From positions 715,004 to 779,003 of the forward strand of contig NZ_QMHN01000002.1 in NCBI RefSeq assembly GCF_003313385.1: a stretch of DNA of 64,000 nucleotides. Reading direction: 5' to 3'. The notes beneath the pieces were generated by a model. It saw only the letters and a list, made by a program, of their open reading frames with translations. It made no database searches and had not been told where the DNA came from. How positions within the stretch are numbered: the first letter of the stretch is position 1; each line of letters starts with the position of its first letter. The translations under genes and the position numbers were made by a program. The stretch is from Pedobacter chitinilyticus (lineage in GTDB: Bacteria > Bacteroidota > Bacteroidia > Sphingobacteriales > Sphingobacteriaceae). Shown here piece after piece: positions 63,301-64,000 of this stretch.

Positions 63301-64000
63301 ACGTTACCGTTATCGTCAGCAATGGCTACACGGCCAGCCGTACCGGCACCAGCACTTAGCTTGGTAGCTGTTACTGCGCCGTCAGCTATCTTAGTAGTGG
63401 TTACAGCATCAGTCTTGATGTCCGCAGTTACAGGGGTAAGGGTCGCTCCAAGGCCTCCAGTTATCGTTAAATCGGTTGAGGTCAAGTTCTTTCCAGCACC
63501 CGGATCACCAGGGGTACCCGTACCGTTCAGGTTAATCGAAAGCTCACCGCCTGTACCCACCACAACCGTTCCATTGCCTTGTTTTACCACACCTGGGCTA
63601 GTACCATTTGCAGTTGGTACATTTACTTTATATTCGGTAATCTTAGCATCGGTAGCATTTGGAGCCGAAGTTACCGTAGTATTAGTTCCGTCTACCACAG
63701 CAGACGTTTTTTGGTTGGCAGTAGTAACCGTGGCTTGGTCTGCCCAAGCAGGCACTCCATTTGTAACCGAAACCAGTATCTGGTTCGCCTGTGGCGCATC
63801 GGCCAGCTTACCTATGGTGATGCCTTTATCGGCAACCTTTACATTGGCATCTACTAATGTAGCACCAGCTCCGCCTCCAATAACAATAGAGCCATCGGCA
63901 GATGATAAAGTTTTACCAATGCCGCCAGCAGTTGCAGTGTTTACAGACAAGGTTCCATCAGCGGCTACCGCTAAACCTGAGCCTGGTTTTACAGCACCTG
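60390..64000 (-). CDS. Giant repetitive fibre-like surface protein (partial, N-terminus beyond window)
   Basis: An open frame runs from the stop at 60390 to the right edge; 1,203 residues are in view and the true start lies outside. A TTG at 63950 is not a real start because the repeat sequence continues through it. The protein is rich in Thr, Val, Asn, Gly and Ala and I see no cysteine. Units such as GGIGKTLSSADGSIVIGGGA and SPGVVKQ recur, with a 1,260-base (420-codon) period at the 5-prime end. The last 110 residues hold a probable trimer-forming domain (FADYVFEDYFKGYSELKKDY) and a coiled coil (LDAKDKEIQDLKAQQQKTDE). No sorting domain is present, so the export route is open. Confidence 0.8.
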   Translation of the reverse strand, partial: GAVKPGSGLAVAADGTLSVNTATAGGIGKTLSSADGSIVIGGGAGATLVDANVKVADKGITIGKLADAPQANQILVSVTNGVPAWADQATVTTANQKTSAVVDGTNTTVTSAPNATDAKITEYKVNVPTANGTSPGVVKQGNGTVVVGTGGELSINLNGTGTPGDPGAGKNLTSTDLTITGGLGATLTPVTADIKTDAVTTTKIADGAVTATKLSAGAGTAGRVAIADDNGNVSYSSILPDAVSGKDVKVAAGDRIKLGGTPVGAVLKEFTIDVDESNLKLQNIGGSLNAGQVSGGNAGDVFVVGADGKGSWVSKASATSVSNTSNVNVNKLSTTVNGTTGSEVDIIKTNELSLNTSNHLVSTVNGVVSTAPLNLGPAIAANDKTATVANGNNTTVTTDATNPNNPIYKVNVNNATAGETGAVKPGSGLAVAADGTLSVNTATAGGIGKTLSSADGSIVIGGGAGATLVDANVKVADKGITTTKMDDAAQANQILVSDVNKRPVWVDQSTVLANSTNALSNDGTNTLTSTVNGKVATAAAVNTVTNSLTGSELTTTVNGVSGKVDLAPAITNAQKTTTVVAGTNTTVTPTPATPNAAGNTAYTVNVPTADGTSPGVVKQAAPATATVNIDASGVLSINTANVAASLGKSLSNGDGSIIIGGTTAGAGATLVNATVSVATGGITNTKIANDAVTTDKILDGTIVNADIANSTILPGKLANTTLPNQVLVSNGSNVPTWVNQNTLAVNNLYTSNGSLLGDREVNVNGHLLTFKSTSLPVGSPELRETLFDYTNGAYLKNATTTGRSVIRASSGGSIVELLQDLNSPSQLLSSGTSTGLIIGSVSGSSTPLQLVTNGASRMYVAAGGNIGIGTALPSNALHVNATDPLRLQGLQPQAAVNTNQLIVADNTGVLKTLAAAGNNQVLTTSASGVPTWANQNALAVNNLYTSNGSLTADRTVDLNAHTLTFNNALSPAGKTTLTYSNANAARISHTTTTGTADIIVDAGGSTLNIFQNPNSASQITASGASTSLNIGTANTTPMTLTTSNLIRMHISDAGKVGIGTTNMLGTSNANVLLAVNGSIESANSTFADYVFEDYFKGYSELKKDYSFKSLKEVEKFINENKHLPGITSIKALRKNQRGEYIFNMSELSIQMLEKVEELYLHTIEQQKQLDAKDKEIQDLKAQQQKTDERLKRLEAALLKEKN
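62567..62740. repeat. Near-identical internal repeat, copy 1
   Basis: Over 62567-62740 and 63827-64000 the two segments are nearly identical (about two differences in the last 160 bases), exactly 1,260 bases apart and in frame. This marks recent duplication or gene conversion within the giant gene. Confidence 0.9.
63827..64000. repeat. Near-identical internal repeat, copy 2
   Basis: Mate of 62567-62740 at a 1,260-base offset; it runs to the window edge, so further copies may lie beyond. Confidence 0.9.

Noticed and set aside
61852..63857. Several plus-strand open frames opposite the giant gene
   Set aside because: The repetitive composition of the giant gene leaves its complement free of stops; none looks like a real protein.
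63948..63950. TTG start of the giant gene
   Set aside because: The same DGTLSVN repeat occurs internally and the frame stays open to the window edge.
1..64000. tRNA, rRNA, tmRNA or known riboswitch
   Set aside because: No clover-leaf, conserved rRNA or riboswitch core was recognised; absence is by eye only.

Overview
The window comes from a Bacteroidota chromosome, most likely a Sphingobacteriaceae member close to Pedobacter (inference). The signs are a SusC/SusD pair, a type IX secretion (T9SS) locus with a type B sorting domain and PorP/SprF, promoters of the TTTG-N19-TAnnTTTG type, the order parA-parB-DUF5683-dapB-lepB, and gaps packed with palindromic repeats. No tRNA, rRNA, CRISPR array, transposase or integrase is visible; this is chromosomal backbone with a few accessory islands.

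Region 1 (1-11,330, + strand) is a branched-chain amino acid cluster: end of ilvN, ilvC, leuC, a small ABM-fold monooxygenase, a SAM methyltransferase, leuD, a ModF-like twin ABC ATPase, leuB, leuA and ilvA. It covers acetolactate to the valine/isoleucine precursors, the leucine branch, and threonine to 2-oxobutanoate. leuC and leuD are split by two extra genes, and nearly every gap holds a palindromic repeat.

Region 2 (11,334-17,799): a small lipoprotein with a strong terminator, a four-copy 42-bp tandem repeat, two LacI/GalR-type operator-like palindromes, then susC-susD for glycan or other ligand uptake. No hydrolase or regulator gene is attached.

Region 3 (17,816-24,280): an orphan ABC ATPase, an ECF sigma factor / membrane protein / outer-membrane barrel set on the minus strand, a DoxX-like protein, and a DUF4139 protein carrying an inserted SusC-like N-terminal module.

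Region 4 (24,300-45,230) is housekeeping: parA-parB-DUF5683-dapB-lepB, an FMN reductase, DUF2891, an oligopeptide-type binding lipoprotein, nrdB-nrdA, an RlpA-like protein, rpsF-rpsR-rplI, an AraC regulator, dnaX (with an A10 slippery run that may program the short gamma form), small hypotheticals and ferritin.

Region 5 (45,383-53,672): a 39-residue Lys/Cys-rich mini-protein, DinB, a Crp-family regulator, a YdiJ-like FAD/Fe-S dehydrogenase, a HerA-like ATPase, and an overlapping nucleotidyltransferase/sugar-kinase pair that looks like a nucleotide-sugar salvage operon.

Region 6 (54,020-64,000, minus strand, running off the right edge) is the most distinctive part. In transcription order it has a giant repetitive fibre-like protein, two paralogous secreted proteins sharing motifs with it, the remnant of a probable third paralogue, a T9SS type B cargo protein, PorP/SprF, an OmpA/PD40 PorE-like lipid- or peptidoglycan-associated protein, and a 73-residue protein resembling a histidine-kinase dimerisation domain alone. 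It reads as a dedicated surface-fibre export and assembly module.
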